Positions 8,488 through 18,126 of a DNA stretch of 64,000 bases are shown piece by piece; positions within the stretch are counted from its first letter, which is position 1; every line of letters begins with the position of its first letter. The notes under the pieces were generated by a model, which was not told the origin of the DNA, ran no database searches, and was given only the letters and a program-made list of their open reading frames with translations. The translations under genes were made by a program, and so were the position numbers. The stretch is taken from positions 1,369,001-1,433,000 of the forward strand of contig NC_020908.1 in assembly GCF_000155735.2 (NCBI RefSeq), written 5' to 3'. The DNA comes from Octadecabacter arcticus 238. Lineage in GTDB: Bacteria; Pseudomonadota; Alphaproteobacteria; Rhodobacterales; Rhodobacteraceae.

Positions 8488-8665
8488 GAACTAAACCGTC
8501 TCCGGTAAACCCGGTCTGGTTCACTAATGTAGTTGCGAAACTGCTCATAATGAAGTTAAAGCTTATACTCTGGGAGTGGACACCGAGCACGCTCATTGAC
8601 CTTGCTGCGATCGCAGCGCCCATCTGCGAATTATCACAGAACGGGTTGAACTCACTTTTTACCAG

Positions 8666-9418
8666 ATGAAAACCAGGGATGCTATGCATCAGATCAAAGT
8701 GAAATCGCACCTGTTCGACGGGTTTCTTGCTTTCTGGACCGCTTGTTTCGCTTTGGGCGTGCCAGTCTTATGGTTGTTTGGGTCTCCGCCAATGGCAATT
8801 AGGTCCGCAACCCGCCTGTGGGTGCACGGGGTCCTATTCGGGCTGAAGCATATTGTTGGGCTGAATTATGTCGAGAAGGGTCGCGACCTGATCCCGACAG
8901 AACCCTGTCTCATTGTATGCAATCATCAGTCCACCTGGGAAACTCTCGCGTTTATCGTTCTCTTCCCGGACGTAGCGATTATCGCGAAGCAGGAACTTCT
9001 GCGGATTCCGATTATCGGTTGGTATATGAGAAAATCACCGATGATCATCATTGATCGCGAGAGCGGGTCCAAGGCACTGAAGGCTATGCTAAACCAGAGC
9101 CGTGAAGCGCTAGCCTGTGGCCGCTCCGTTCTCATTTTCCCAGAGGGGACACGAATGGATGGGCGAGAGCCAATCAGATTCAAGCGGGGGATTGAACTAC
9201 TTTATGCAAAGCTGGGAACGCCCGTTCTGCCCGTATTGGTGAACGCGGGGAAATTCTGGGGACCGAGCCCACAGAGCAAACGTAGCGGGAAAGTCACTGT
9301 TTTATATTCATCGCCAATCCCGTCTGGGATGCCAGCCGAACAATTTATTCGGAAGGCTGAGGGGCAAATGGAGGCAGATCTATCAGTATTGAATGAACTT
9401 ACCGACAACAGCCGGTAG
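8666..9418 (+). CDS. 1-acyl-sn-glycerol-3-phosphate acyltransferase (PlsC-like)
   Basis: The protein of about 250 residues has an N-terminal hydrophobic segment (FLAFWTACFALGVPVLWLFG) for inner-membrane attachment, the acyltransferase block I NHQSTWE near residue 90 and block III FPEGTR near residue 160. It would acylate the sn-2 position of lysophosphatidic acid in phospholipid synthesis. The start could be 8666 or Met7 at 8684; the latter has a CAGGGA ribosome-binding site five bases upstream. It stands alone between IS3 element h and an IS630 relic. Confidence 0.85.
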   Translation: MKTRDAMHQIKVKSHLFDGFLAFWTACFALGVPVLWLFGSPPMAIRSATRLWVHGVLFGLKHIVGLNYVEKGRDLIPTEPCLIVCNHQSTWETLAFIVLFPDVAIIAKQELLRIPIIGWYMRKSPMIIIDRESGSKALKAMLNQSREALACGRSVLIFPEGTRMDGREPIRFKRGIELLYAKLGTPVLPVLVNAGKFWGPSPQSKRSGKVTVLYSSPIPSGMPAEQFIRKAEGQMEADLSVLNELTDNSR

Positions 9419-9423
9419 TCGTT

Positions 9424-9531
9424 CAATCGCCGATGACCGTGCCCCATTTCACTTCCAGCGCGGCGAAGAGCGTAGTCGTGCCGTGGCGCTTGTAATCATG
9501 GGTCATCGCGACCAAGCGGCCCTTTTTCAGC
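9424..9531 (-). pseudogene. IS630-family transposase relic
   Basis: Reading the minus strand gives [17 protein letters not shown] followed by [10 protein letters not shown] and a stop after [21 protein letters not shown] is a conserved IS630-family block around the second catalytic region. Only about 35 codons remain, and no element ends are visible. It differs from the IS630 copy at 30723. Confidence 0.7.
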
Positions 9532-9752
9532 GGTAGATGTCGACTGTTGGCCGTTCGTGTCAAAAGACAGACCGGCGGATTGCGGACCTCCGATGCGGTC
9601 GTGACCAGAGGCGGCTAAGGCGGCTTTCCAGCTAGAAGCTGCCATCCACCACCATTAACGTAATATGTTGAAAAGAAAAAATGTCGCAGGTTGCAGGCCA
9701 TGATTTTTCAGCGGCGATACATATATGTCTTTCAGAAAAAGGAGCACGGACG
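9532..9752. other. Intergenic region upstream of the broken oxidase gene
   Basis: No gene is visible. Near 9716-9729 there is a near-palindrome centred on ACATATATGT about 25 bp before the oxidase start, a possible operator. A clear AAGGAG ribosome-binding site lies eight bases before the ATG at 9753. Confidence 0.4.
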
Positions 9753-10017
9753 ATGAAAAACGACGTTTCGTTTACTGCTGAACTAGCCACTGAAAATCTT
9801 CATCATCACACGCCGCAAGATTTCAGGGATCGTATAGCCCTGCGTCTAGTTAAATTCATGCGCGTTTTTGCCGACAAATTCTTTTCCGACCGCTATGGCC
9901 ACCGCGCTGTTGTGCTGGAAACAGTTGCTGCGGTGCCTGGTATGGTTGGTGGTTTGCTCCAGCATCTTAAGGCACTACGGAACGTGTCAACGACTTTGAG
10001 ACAGTGGCTTTTGGACT

Positions 10018-11031
10018 TTAGGCTTGGGTTTCTTCGGTTGGTTTTGGTGGGTTGATCCAGACGGCGGTCGGGATTTGAGGCGGTTTTGGTGGTTTGTGTA
10101 CGAAGCGTTCGGGCGTGGCGAGGAATGCCGCGTCTAGTGTTGCTTGTCGCGCGGTGTAGATTTCTTGGGCCTGCCCAAAATGGATTTGGTCGGGCGTCAT
10201 CAGACCAATCCCGGCGTGATGATGGTCTTGGTTATACCATGCAAAGAACCTGCGGCAGAATGCGCGAGCCTGCTCGATGGTTTCAAAGTTCTTGGGGAAC
10301 TCTGGCTGATATTTCAGTGTTTTGAAGTGGGCTTCGGAGAACGGGTTGTCGTTTGAGGTGTGGGGCCGACTGTGGGACTTGAGCACACCAAGATCAACCA
10401 GCATCAGGGCTGTCGTCTTTGCCTTCATGGGCCCACCGCGATCTGCATGCAATGTCAGCTGATCGCGTGGAACCTCGTGTTTTTCCATCGCGTCGATGAA
10501 CAGCTCTTTGAACTGGCTGGCGCTCTCCGCGTGCTCGACGCGCCAGCCAACAACGCGGCGGCTGAAGATGTCGAGGATGACATAGAGATAGAAGTAGGAC
10601 CATTTCACCGGGCCCCTCAGCTTGGTGATGTCCCAAGACCAGACCTGATTGGGGGCTTCAGCTAGAAGTTCAGGCTTTTGATAGACGGGATGTGTGCGCT
10701 GTCGGCGGCGTTCGCCAACTTCGCCCTGCGCGGCCAATATCCGATACATCGTGCGGATTGAACACAGATAGGTGCCTTCATCCAGCAAGGTGGCAAAGAC
10801 CTCTGTGGGCGTCTGATCCGCAAAGCGGGGTTCGCGCAGGTGGTGCAATACCTGGTCTCTTTCCCTTTCCGGCAGAGCCCGCGAAGACGCTGCGCGCGGT
10901 GGGCGTGTGCGTGGTGGTGCCGTCAGCGCCGCACGCTGTCGAAGAACGCTCGCGCGCGATAATGATAGCGCGGCGCAGACAGCCGAGGTCAAGCCGCTGC
11001 CGGTGGGCAATGCAATCGCGACGGCCATCAT
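10018..11031 (-). CDS. IS3 element OrfB (copy b)
   Basis: Intact 337-residue DDE transposase with [16 protein letters not shown] and NPFSEAHF catalytic motifs, ending EETQA. It overlaps orfA by ATGA. Together with copy d it looks like a functional source of transposase for the six-copy family. Confidence 0.9.
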   Translation of the reverse strand: MMAVAIALPTGSGLTSAVCAALSLSRASVLRQRAALTAPPRTRPPRAASSRALPERERDQVLHHLREPRFADQTPTEVFATLLDEGTYLCSIRTMYRILAAQGEVGERRRQRTHPVYQKPELLAEAPNQVWSWDITKLRGPVKWSYFYLYVILDIFSRRVVGWRVEHAESASQFKELFIDAMEKHEVPRDQLTLHADRGGPMKAKTTALMLVDLGVLKSHSRPHTSNDNPFSEAHFKTLKYQPEFPKNFETIEQARAFCRRFFAWYNQDHHHAGIGLMTPDQIHFGQAQEIYTARQATLDAAFLATPERFVHKPPKPPQIPTAVWINPPKPTEETQA

Positions 11032-11510
11032 GATTTGCCGCTGCGCTCTTGCGTCTGCTCCATCTCGTCCAGAAGTCCCGCCACTTTTTTTTGGATGGCA
11101 ATGATGGCTTCCGCCTGATCCAGACGGCGCCGCAAGGCTGTCACCTCACGGTTGGCCTTAGCCAGCTCAGCTTGCAATGGATTGGCAGGTGCCTTTTGTG
11201 GGCCACGGCGCATTGGCTGCAATGCACCCAATGTGCCGGCCGCCCGCGCACGGCGCCAATCGGTCAGTGCAGAGGAATAAAGCCCCTCCCGCCGTAGAAT
11301 GGCGGAAACCCCGCCAGTGTCTGCCACTTGGTCCGTCTCATCCAGAATGCGCAGTTTGTATTTGGCTGTGAAGTTGCGTCGCTTCGGGATGCTCGTCAGT
11401 TCCGCTGTGGGAGCCAACGGCGCATTAACAACGCGGGGAGGCGACGTTGGGGCCAAAACGGCTCCAGATCCAGCATCTGGCGAAAGTGGTGATTGTGAAG
11501 GCATAACCAT
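11028..11510 (-). CDS. IS3 element OrfA (copy b)
   Basis: Intact 160-residue HTH plus coiled-coil protein, stop codon overlapping the OrfB start (ATGATGG). A GGAGAAGAACC stretch just before the ATG serves as ribosome-binding site. Confidence 0.88.
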   Translation of the reverse strand: MVMPSQSPLSPDAGSGAVLAPTSPPRVVNAPLAPTAELTSIPKRRNFTAKYKLRILDETDQVADTGGVSAILRREGLYSSALTDWRRARAAGTLGALQPMRRGPQKAPANPLQAELAKANREVTALRRRLDQAEAIIAIQKKVAGLLDEMEQTQERSGKS

Positions 11511-12172
11511 GGTTCTTCTCCTACGCCCTCAAGTGTAAACTTTAGCCAGTCAATTGTCTCACGCTTATTGGCACGGAGGGTACGCCACATCCGCGACGAC
11601 CAAGGTTGGATCAGGGAGTTAATTGAGGAAGCTGACAACGAGCGTATGCACTTGATGACGTTCATTCAGATTGCCCAACCATCACGCTTTGAGCGGTTTC
11701 TGATAACGGCCACTCAGTTGATCTTCTATAATTTCTATTTTTCCGTAACTCCCAAGCACCCCAGCCGATAACGGGTTTTTGTCAGTTTTGATGTGAGTCT
11801 CCTTGGCCATTAGGCGCATGAATTTTCTGTTGTGGTCTGAATTTCGTGGCGCTGTGACGATTTCTCTGAATCATTGGTGGAATGGACCAAGTTACTGCTC
11901 TTGAACAACTCCTTGCCACGGCTCTGCGCAGGATCGCCGAGTTGGAAGCCGCGTTGGCGAGCATGGCGCAAGAGAATGCGGATCTGCGGCGTCAGTTAGC
12001 CAAGAACAGCAGTAATAGCAGCAAGCCGCCTTCGAGTGATGGGTTGAAGAAGCCGGTACCGCGTAGCCTGCGTGGTAAGTCCGGTAAGAAAAGTGGTGGC
12101 CAAGTTAGCCACCGAGGCGACACCCTACGTCAGACAGCAACGCCTGACTTTGTGGAGCGACATGAGGCTGAG

Positions 12173-13778
12173 CCCTCCGTGCCAATAAGCGTGAGACAAT
12201 TGACTGGCTAAAGTTTACACTTGAGGGCGTAGGAGAACGAACCCATGGTTATGCCTTCACAATCACCACTTTCGCCAGATGCTGGATCTGGAGCCGTTTT
12301 GGCCCCGACGTCGCCTCCCCGCGTTGTTAATGCGCCGTTGGCTCCCACAGCGGAACTGACGAGCATCCCGAAGCGACGCAACTTCACAGCCAAATACAAA
12401 CTGCGCATTCTGGATGAGACGGACCAAGTGGCAGACACTGGCGGGGTTTCCGCCATTCTACGGCGGGAGGGGCTTTATTCCTCTGCACTGACCGATTGGC
12501 GCCGTGCGCGGGCGGCCGGCACATTGGGTGCATTGCAGCCAATGCGCCGTGGCCCACAAAAGGCACCTGCCAATCCATTGCAAGCTGAGCTGGCCAAGGC
12601 CAACCGTGAGGTGACAGCCTTGCGGCGCCGTCTGGATCAGGCGGAAGCCATCATTGCCATCCAAAAAAAAGTGGCGGGACTTCTGGACGAGATGGAGCAG
12701 ACGCAAGAGCGCAGCGGCAAATCATGATGGCCGTCGCGATTGCATTGCCCACCGGCAGCGGCTTGACCTCGGCTGTCTGCGCCGCGCTATCATTATCGCA
12801 CGCGAGCGTTCTTCGACAGCGTGCGGCGCTGACGGCACCACCACGCACACGCCCACCGCGCGCAGCGTCTTCGCGGGCTCTGCCGGAAAGGGAAAGAGAC
12901 CAGGTATTGCACCACCTGCGCGAACCCCGCTTTGCGGATCAGACGCCCACAGAGGTCTTTGCCACCTTGCTGGATGAAGGCACCTATCTGTGTTCAATCC
13001 GCACGATGTATCGGATATTGGCCGCGCAGGGCGAAGTTGGCGAACGCCGCCGACAGCGCACACATCCCGTCTATCAAAAGCCTGAACTTCTAGCTGAAGC
13101 CCCCAATCAGGTCTGGTCTTGGGACATCACCAAGCTGAGGGGCCCGGTGAAATGGTCCTACTTCTATCTCTATGTCATCCTCGACATCTTCAGCCGCCGC
13201 GTTGTTGGCTGGCGCGTCGAGCACGCGGAGAGCGCCAGCCAGTTCAAAGAGCTGTTCATCGACGCGATGGAAAAACACGAGGTTCCACGCGATCAGCTGA
13301 CATTGCATGCAGATCGCGGTGGGCCCATGAAGGCAAAGACGACAGCCCTGATGCTGGTTGATCTTGGTGTGCTCAAGTTCCACAGTCGGCCCCACACCTC
13401 AAACGACAACCCGTTCTCCGAAGCCCACTTCAAAACACTGAAATATCAGCCAGAGTTCCCCAAGAACTTTGAAACCATCGAGCAGGCTCGCGCATTCTGC
13501 CGCAGGTTCTTTGCATGGTATAACCAAGACCATCATCACGCCGGGATTGGTCTGATGACGCCCGACCAAATCCATTTTGGGCAGGCCCAAGAAATCTACA
13601 CCGCGCGACAAGCAACACTAGACGCGGCATTCCTCGCCACGCCCGAACGCTTCGTACACAAACCACCAAAACCGCCTCAAATCCCGACCGCCGTCTGGAT
13701 CAACCCACCAAAACCAACCGAAGAAAACCCAAGCCTAAAGTCCAAAAGCCACTGTCTCAAAGTCGTTGACACGTTCCG
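12173..13778 (+). mobile_element. IS3-family element, copy c, nested in IS66
   Basis: A complete copy within the IS66 transposase gene, with a 3-bp GAG duplication at the junctions deduced by comparison with the uninterrupted IS66 at 51421-51453. It has one more A in the ENPSLKS region of orfB than copies a, b and e. Confidence 0.92.
12245..12727 (+). CDS. IS3 element OrfA (copy c)
   Basis: Intact 160-residue OrfA identical in sequence pattern to copies b, d and e. The leader upstream has GAGAACGAACCC in place of GAGAAGAACC (one of two leader variants shared with copies a and f). Confidence 0.88.
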   Translation: MVMPSQSPLSPDAGSGAVLAPTSPPRVVNAPLAPTAELTSIPKRRNFTAKYKLRILDETDQVADTGGVSAILRREGLYSSALTDWRRARAAGTLGALQPMRRGPQKAPANPLQAELAKANREVTALRRRLDQAEAIIAIQKKVAGLLDEMEQTQERSGKS

Positions 13779-13809
13779 GAGGCCTGTGGCACCTGTCAGC
13801 ATGGCTTGA
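12724..13809 (+). CDS. IS3 element OrfB (copy c), C-terminus reading out of the element
   Basis: The DDE motifs are present, but there are two substitutions relative to the other copies (LSLSHASV for LSLSRASV and VLKFHSRP for VLKSHSRP). An extra base in the A run changes EETQA-stop into [10 protein letters not shown], so the frame continues through the terminal repeat into IS66 sequence and stops at 13809. Confidence 0.85.
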   Translation: MMAVAIALPTGSGLTSAVCAALSLSHASVLRQRAALTAPPRTRPPRAASSRALPERERDQVLHHLREPRFADQTPTEVFATLLDEGTYLCSIRTMYRILAAQGEVGERRRQRTHPVYQKPELLAEAPNQVWSWDITKLRGPVKWSYFYLYVILDIFSRRVVGWRVEHAESASQFKELFIDAMEKHEVPRDQLTLHADRGGPMKAKTTALMLVDLGVLKFHSRPHTSNDNPFSEAHFKTLKYQPEFPKNFETIEQARAFCRRFFAWYNQDHHHAGIGLMTPDQIHFGQAQEIYTARQATLDAAFLATPERFVHKPPKPPQIPTAVWINPPKPTEENPSLKSKSHCLKVVDTFRRPVAPVSMA

Positions 13810-15232
13810 CGGCTGGGATGATCAAGGCGGTGGAGAGGCGTCAGGTTTATGACATACCGGTGCCGCGTCTGGAGGTCACAGAGCATCAGGCAGCGATTTA
13901 TTGTTGTGGCTATTGCCGAGCCACGACGACAGCCACCTTTCCCGATGGCGTGAATGCACACGTGCAATACGGTAAGCGCATTCGGGCGGCGGCGGTCTCC
14001 TGCAATGTTCAGCAGCTGATCCCCGAGGATCGGGTCTGCCAACTCCTGCGTGATTTGTTTGGTGCCACCAGCCTATGCGCGGCCAGCGTGACCAACTGGG
14101 TGAACGGCACAGCGCGTACCTTGGGTGGCGTCGTCGAACACATTCTGGCCCGGCTCAATGAAGGCGGCGTTCGGCATCTGGATGAGACCGGACTTCGTGT
14201 TGATGGTAAGCTGCACTGGCTGCACTCAATCAGCGATCTCGCCTTCACGCATTATCGCATCAGCGCCAAGCGCGGTGCTGTTCCATCCTTCCTGACCGGC
14301 GGGACAATTGTTCATGACCACTGGAAGTCCTATTACGCCCATATGAGTGGGGTGGACGCGCACGCCCTGTGCGGGGCGCATCATTTACGGGAACTCAAGG
14401 CCATCGAAGAAATCGAAAAGGAGCCGTGGGCGTGCGCGATGAGCGTGCTGCTCAACAGCGCCAATCAGCTCAAGTGCGCGGCTCAGGGGCGAGGCGAGAC
14501 CGAACTCCCCACGTCGGTTCACCACGGCATCCTCACCAAATACATGGCGATCCTCACCGAGGGCCTCGCCTTCCATGAGCGACAAGACCCACTGGCTAGA
14601 CGCACTGGTGCGCGAGGCCGAAAAGCCAGGCGGCCAGGCCATAACCTTCTGGTCCGCTTGCGCGACTACCGTGATGACGTCCTAAGGTTCCTTACGGACT
14701 TCACAGTTCCCTTCACCAACAATCAGGCCGAACGGGACCTGCGCATGATGAAGTTGCGCATGAAAATCTCGGGAACTTTCCGCACCCTCGAGGGCGCGCA
14801 GGTCTTCGCTGACATCAAATCCGTCATCTCGACGGTCAGAAAACACGGGGGCAATATCCTCGAAACACTCACCCTATCACCACAACAGATCATCGCTCGG
14901 CTCTAACGTCGCAAGGGCAACACAAAACCCGATATCCGATGGGGTCCTTGGGAGTTACTTTTTTCCTTTATTTGCTTGCTCCGCGCGTCGCACATCGCGT
15001 CGTCGGTTATCTGGAGGAGGAGGCGGTAATCAGCTACACACAGTATCATGAAAAAATTGATGCTGGGACGGTTAAAAATGTCCCCACGCCAGAAATAGCA
15101 AAGAAATACTGGAACCTACCCGATGACGCCCGTCTGCGAGACGTCGTTATAGTGATCCGTGAAGATGAGGCAGGACATCGTGATAAAAATCACGACTTTG
15201 CCAACAAAATTGCAACCAGTGCCCACCCCTGA

Positions 15233-15543
15233 GAAAGTTGCACTCAGTAAACGCGGCATCGCTTTTGATACATTCTTCGCGGATAAGCACCGCTGAGAAC
15301 TCAAGCTTTGAGGTGATTGCGTAAGTAGAATTCGTATACCTCAACGCGGTGCTTTGGGCCGTTCACGTCGGACGGTCGTCAGCCGATCTTGATGGACACG
15401 CTGCACTGCGAACGGTAGGTCTGAGCCCTTGTTCGTCAATGATGTCGTATTTGAAGCACTGACGCCGTGTAGCGAACGTGGCACGCGGCGCGACGGCAAA
15501 ACCGGGCAGTATTTGACGTCGTTGGAAACCCAGTGCAAACGCA
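15233..15543. other. Intergenic region, no gene seen
   Basis: About 310 bp between the broken oxidase and the convergent dehydrogenase gene. I see no ORF with family features and no clear terminator. Confidence 0.4.
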
Positions 15544-16485
15544 TCAGGTTCCCTCATTAACAACATTGAGAATTGGGCCATTCGTGGAGAGGCTGCTGAT
15601 ATTTTGAGCAATAATGCCGGTGACATGTTCGATCGCCTCGTCGCTGAAACCGGCCACGTGCGGTGTTAGCAAGAACCCTGACATGCCCAGAATTGGATCT
15701 TTCGGGTCAGCTGGCTCGGCCCAGAATGTATCGAAGGCCGCACCCGCGATGCGCTCCATTTCGAGTGCCTCGCGAAGCGCATCGTAGTCGACTAGGGCGC
15801 CTCGACCTGCATTGACCAAGAACGCTGTCGGTTTCATCAGGTTCAATTCTTGGGCCCCGATCAGGCCGCGCGTTTCATTCGTCAGGGCGGCGAGAACGAC
15901 GACGAAATCCCCCTCTGGCAGGAGGCTGTGTAATTCTCCAGAGCCCCGGAGGACGTCGACGTCAACGGCTTGCGCTGGATCTGGTCGCCGCTTTGTTGCC
16001 AGCACCCGCATTCCCAAGGCCCGAGCCATCCGTGCGAGTTCGCTGCCAGCTGCCCCTAATCCAACAATCAGAAGGGACTTGCCCTTGATCTCAAGTCCTG
16101 AGGGTGCGCCTACGATGCGCCGCTCAATGAATGCCTCTGTGAGACCCAACTGCTTCGCCTGAAATAACATCAAAGCAAGGCAGTGCTCGGCAACAGCTAC
16201 GCTGTTTCCGCCTGGCACGTTCGCAACAACGATGCCCCGTTCGGTCGCAGCAGCAAGATCTAGGCTGTCAGTGCCGCGCCCGTGCTGATGGATGAGCCGC
16301 AACCGCGGCGCGCGATCGAGATCGGCGGCGGTGACTTTCTGGTGGCCGAGCATCAAGACATCGATGTCGCCAAGCTGGTCGGCGAACGGAACCGTTTCAT
16401 CGAAGGCGCGCAGCTCCGCTGTCTCAGAAATCTTTTCCGCGAGCCTTTGCATAATGGGTAGATAGGTTGAGCCGAGAACTTTCAC
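15544..16485 (-). CDS. D-isomer-specific 2-hydroxyacid dehydrogenase
   Basis: The 313-residue protein shows the NAD-binding motif LIVGLGAAGSELARMARALG near residue 140. The catalytic triad residues of the family follow: Arg in NAGRGALVDYDAL, Glu in DTFWAEPADP and His in LTPHVAGFSDEAIEH. Members reversibly reduce 2-oxoacids (glyoxylate, hydroxypyruvate, phosphoglycerate) with NAD(P)H. The length is typical. The start overlaps the stop of the upstream EamA gene by 4 bp (ATGA), so the two are translationally coupled, and the transporter may carry the substrate or product. Substrate not assignable. Confidence 0.88.
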   Translation of the reverse strand: MKVLGSTYLPIMQRLAEKISETAELRAFDETVPFADQLGDIDVLMLGHQKVTAADLDRAPRLRLIHQHGRGTDSLDLAAATERGIVVANVPGGNSVAVAEHCLALMLFQAKQLGLTEAFIERRIVGAPSGLEIKGKSLLIVGLGAAGSELARMARALGMRVLATKRRPDPAQAVDVDVLRGSGELHSLLPEGDFVVVLAALTNETRGLIGAQELNLMKPTAFLVNAGRGALVDYDALREALEMERIAGAAFDTFWAEPADPKDPILGMSGFLLTPHVAGFSDEAIEHVTGIIAQNISSLSTNGPILNVVNEGT

Positions 16486-17423
16486 GATACATTCTCCATG
16501 TCGTTAGAGGGGGAGTGAGTTGTTAGAACGGGTTTGCGTCGGTTCGCCAGTATGATGCCCAACAAGACGCAGGACAATCCGATGGTGAAACTGACTGTTA
16601 TCGTTTCAGAAAGCAAAAGCGCTGCAAGTGCCGTTGCCGCGAGGGGATTGAGGGTCACAAAGACGGCAACTCTCGTCGGTGACGACCGTTCCAGTGCCCA
16701 AATCCACAAGAAAAAGCCGATGCCACCGCCGATGGTCCCGATAAACACGACGGCCATCCATCCGGATTCGTTGATTTCCGGCAGCCCCGTGCCAGAGATC
16801 TGCCAGATCGCCGCTGGTGCCAGAAACAGTGTTCCCGCGAGAATTGATAAAGCGGTCACATGAAGTGTGGGATGACGCTTGAGGTAAGGTTTGGAGAAAA
16901 CGGAAAATATCGCGCCACACAGGGCGGTCAGAAACATCAGAAAGTATCCTAACCAGCTTGTGGACAAGCCGGTTTGAACGCTGGCGCCAAGCGCTATAGC
17001 GACCCCTAAGTGTGTCAGGGCTACGCCGAAAAGGAGTGTGCGGGTGATCTTTTCATAACCAACTGCGCTGGCAATGCCTAAAGTGAGAAGTGGCATTGTC
17101 GCCAGCACTACCGCGCCGCGGGAGGCCGGAATATGCTGTAGTGCCGCGCTGAATGTCCAAGGGAATATGCCGAAGAACACAATGCCGAGACCCATGATCG
17201 GCAGCACGTCACGCCAAGGAATGTTGACCCGCTTTGGCCAGATCAGGAATGGGGTCAAGCAGAGTGATCCTATCAGGTAACGGAGGAAAGCCAACTGCAC
17301 GGGAGTCGTCTGATCTATCACGTACTTCGTCGCAACTACCGAGGCACCAAAGAAGATACTGGCCATGGTGGCCGCTGCGGGCGCGAGTCCGACACGTTTC
17401 ATATTGTTACTTTCTTCGCTCAC
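16482..17423 (-). CDS. EamA/DMT-family transporter
   Basis: The 313-residue membrane protein has about ten hydrophobic segments arranged as two EamA repeats. The first repeat has FFGASVVATKYVI and LAFLRYLIGSLCL; the second has AIFSVFSKPYLKRH and SPTRVAVFVTLNPLAATALAALLLSE. The family exports or imports small metabolites through the inner membrane. It is the first gene of a two-gene operon with the overlapping 2-hydroxyacid dehydrogenase, so an organic acid or amino acid derivative is a plausible cargo. Confidence 0.85.
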   Translation of the reverse strand: MSEESNNMKRVGLAPAAATMASIFFGASVVATKYVIDQTTPVQLAFLRYLIGSLCLTPFLIWPKRVNIPWRDVLPIMGLGIVFFGIFPWTFSAALQHIPASRGAVVLATMPLLTLGIASAVGYEKITRTLLFGVALTHLGVAIALGASVQTGLSTSWLGYFLMFLTALCGAIFSVFSKPYLKRHPTLHVTALSILAGTLFLAPAAIWQISGTGLPEINESGWMAVVFIGTIGGGIGFFLWIWALERSSPTRVAVFVTLNPLAATALAALLLSETITVSFTIGLSCVLLGIILANRRKPVLTTHSPSNDMENVS

Positions 17424-18126
17424 TCAACGACCCTACCGAGGCTCAGCTTCACCGTCCACCGAAGTGTCAAATTGGAAGGTGCATGCAGGGAGGGTCTCTC
17501 CAACTGGATAGGTTTTGTGGCCGTTACTCACGCAGTGACTACTGAGACCTTGGCGTGTTCCCAAGCCGTCAGTGCCTCGATTCGGCATGACATGGGCCAC
17601 GATCCGAGCACCATTTCGGCGATCTAGCCCTATAATCTCAACGGGTTCGATGCCTTGGCGAACGTCGTCTTTATCTCGCTAATCGATGTTCCAGCCGACA
17701 AAATGCTGCGCTCTGCACGAATGGCCGCAAAGACGGGCCGCACCGCAGCATCGGGAAGTAGCGGTGAAAGTCCGCTCTGGTGTAGGTTTCTCGGACGCCA
17801 CGCGCGAGGTTTGGGTGACGCGGAACATTGCCTGGCGTCGGAGAAGCGCTCAAGCGGGAAATCGCGGGGTTGGTCTGGGTGGATCGATTGTTGCTATGGG
17901 GATTTGCGCAATGCGTGTGTTTTCGCCCGGAGCTGACAGGCCAGTTTGGCGGGGCGCATTGAGTTAAGCGCAGCGCCGGTTTTGCCTGCTGTTGGTTGAA
18001 ACTCACGGTATTTTGTCGGCGTCACCATGTTTTGCCACGCTGATCGCTTGATCAAAGCATGCCGATTGGTTCGCAGGAGATATAGCGAGCGGCCGAGGGT
18101 GTCGTTCGTGATGTGCGGTGCGCGCG
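17424..18126. other. Intergenic region with no assignable gene
   Basis: About 700 bp between the EamA gene and the 3' end of the IS91-type transposase. ORFs of 60-110 codons exist on both strands but overlap one another and show no recognisable family. The stretch GGGCCGCACCGCAGCATCGGGAA near 17736 resembles GGGCTGCATCGCAGCATTCGGGA near 27881, suggesting a shared intergenic repeat. One end of the IS91 element probably lies in 18000-18126 but could not be fixed. Confidence 0.4.

Larger units (their letters stand above)
7209..8523 (+). mobile_element. IS3-family element h (second IS3 type)
   Basis: The terminal repeats TGAACCAGACCGAGTTTACT and (complement) TGAACCAGACCGGGTTTACC differ at few positions and have TG/CA ends. 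A perfect 4-bp duplication CTAA (7205-7208 and 8524-8527) flanks the element. It holds orfA and orfB and is unrelated in sequence to the six-copy IS3 element. Confidence 0.92.
9978..11580 (-). mobile_element. IS3-family element, copy b
   Basis: A complete 1.6-kb copy inserted in the alternative oxidase gene. A short TAC repeat at the left and right junctions is the 3-bp target duplication (boundary uncertain by one base). Joining the flanks restores the oxidase frame (KALR then HIRDDQGW). OrfA and OrfB are both intact. Confidence 0.92.
11882..14906 (+). pseudogene. IS66-family transposase interrupted by IS3 copy c
   Basis: The N-terminus ([11 protein letters not shown], then a leucine-zipper-like helix and [11 protein letters not shown]) runs to 12172. 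The frame resumes at 13776-13779 ([12 protein letters not shown] in the intact sequence) and runs to 14906. The core contains RHLDETGLRVDGK and CGAHHLRELKAI, with NNQAERDLRMMKLRMKISG near the C-terminus, all typical IS66 DDE signatures. The CxxC-type zinc region is cut by the insertion. Inactive here. Confidence 0.88.
11745..14958 (+). mobile_element. IS66-family element, copy 1, interrupted by IS3 copy c
   Basis: The ends GTAACTCCCAAGCACCCC and GGGGTCCTTGGGAGTTAC form the IS66 inverted repeats. The flanking 8 bp are ATTTTTCC on the left and TTTTTTCC on the right, an 8-bp duplication with one mismatch. The target is the alternative oxidase gene. The element seems to carry only the large transposase gene, with no accessory orf upstream of it. 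Confidence 0.9.
9753..15232 (+). pseudogene. aox: Alternative oxidase, split by IS3 copy b and IS66 copy 1
   Basis: Three segments join to one protein of about 220 residues. Segment 1 (9753-9977) starts MKNDVSF behind AAGGAG and contains LETVAAVPGMVGG with the first iron-ligand Glu. Segment 2 (11581-11744) has EEADNERMHLMTF with the ExxH motif. Segment 3 (14959-15232) has [13 protein letters not shown] and [12 protein letters not shown] with the second ExxH. These are the diiron ligands of ubiquinol alternative oxidase, a non-proton-pumping terminal oxidase of the membrane. Insertion of IS3 copy b and of IS66 copy 1 (which carries IS3 copy c) inactivates it. No point decay is visible in the three pieces, so the disruption looks recent. 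Confidence 0.88.

Noticed and set aside
17671-18006. A 111-codon minus-strand ORF and overlapping plus-strand ORFs
   Set aside because: No family resemblance, frames overlap one another, no ribosome-binding site.
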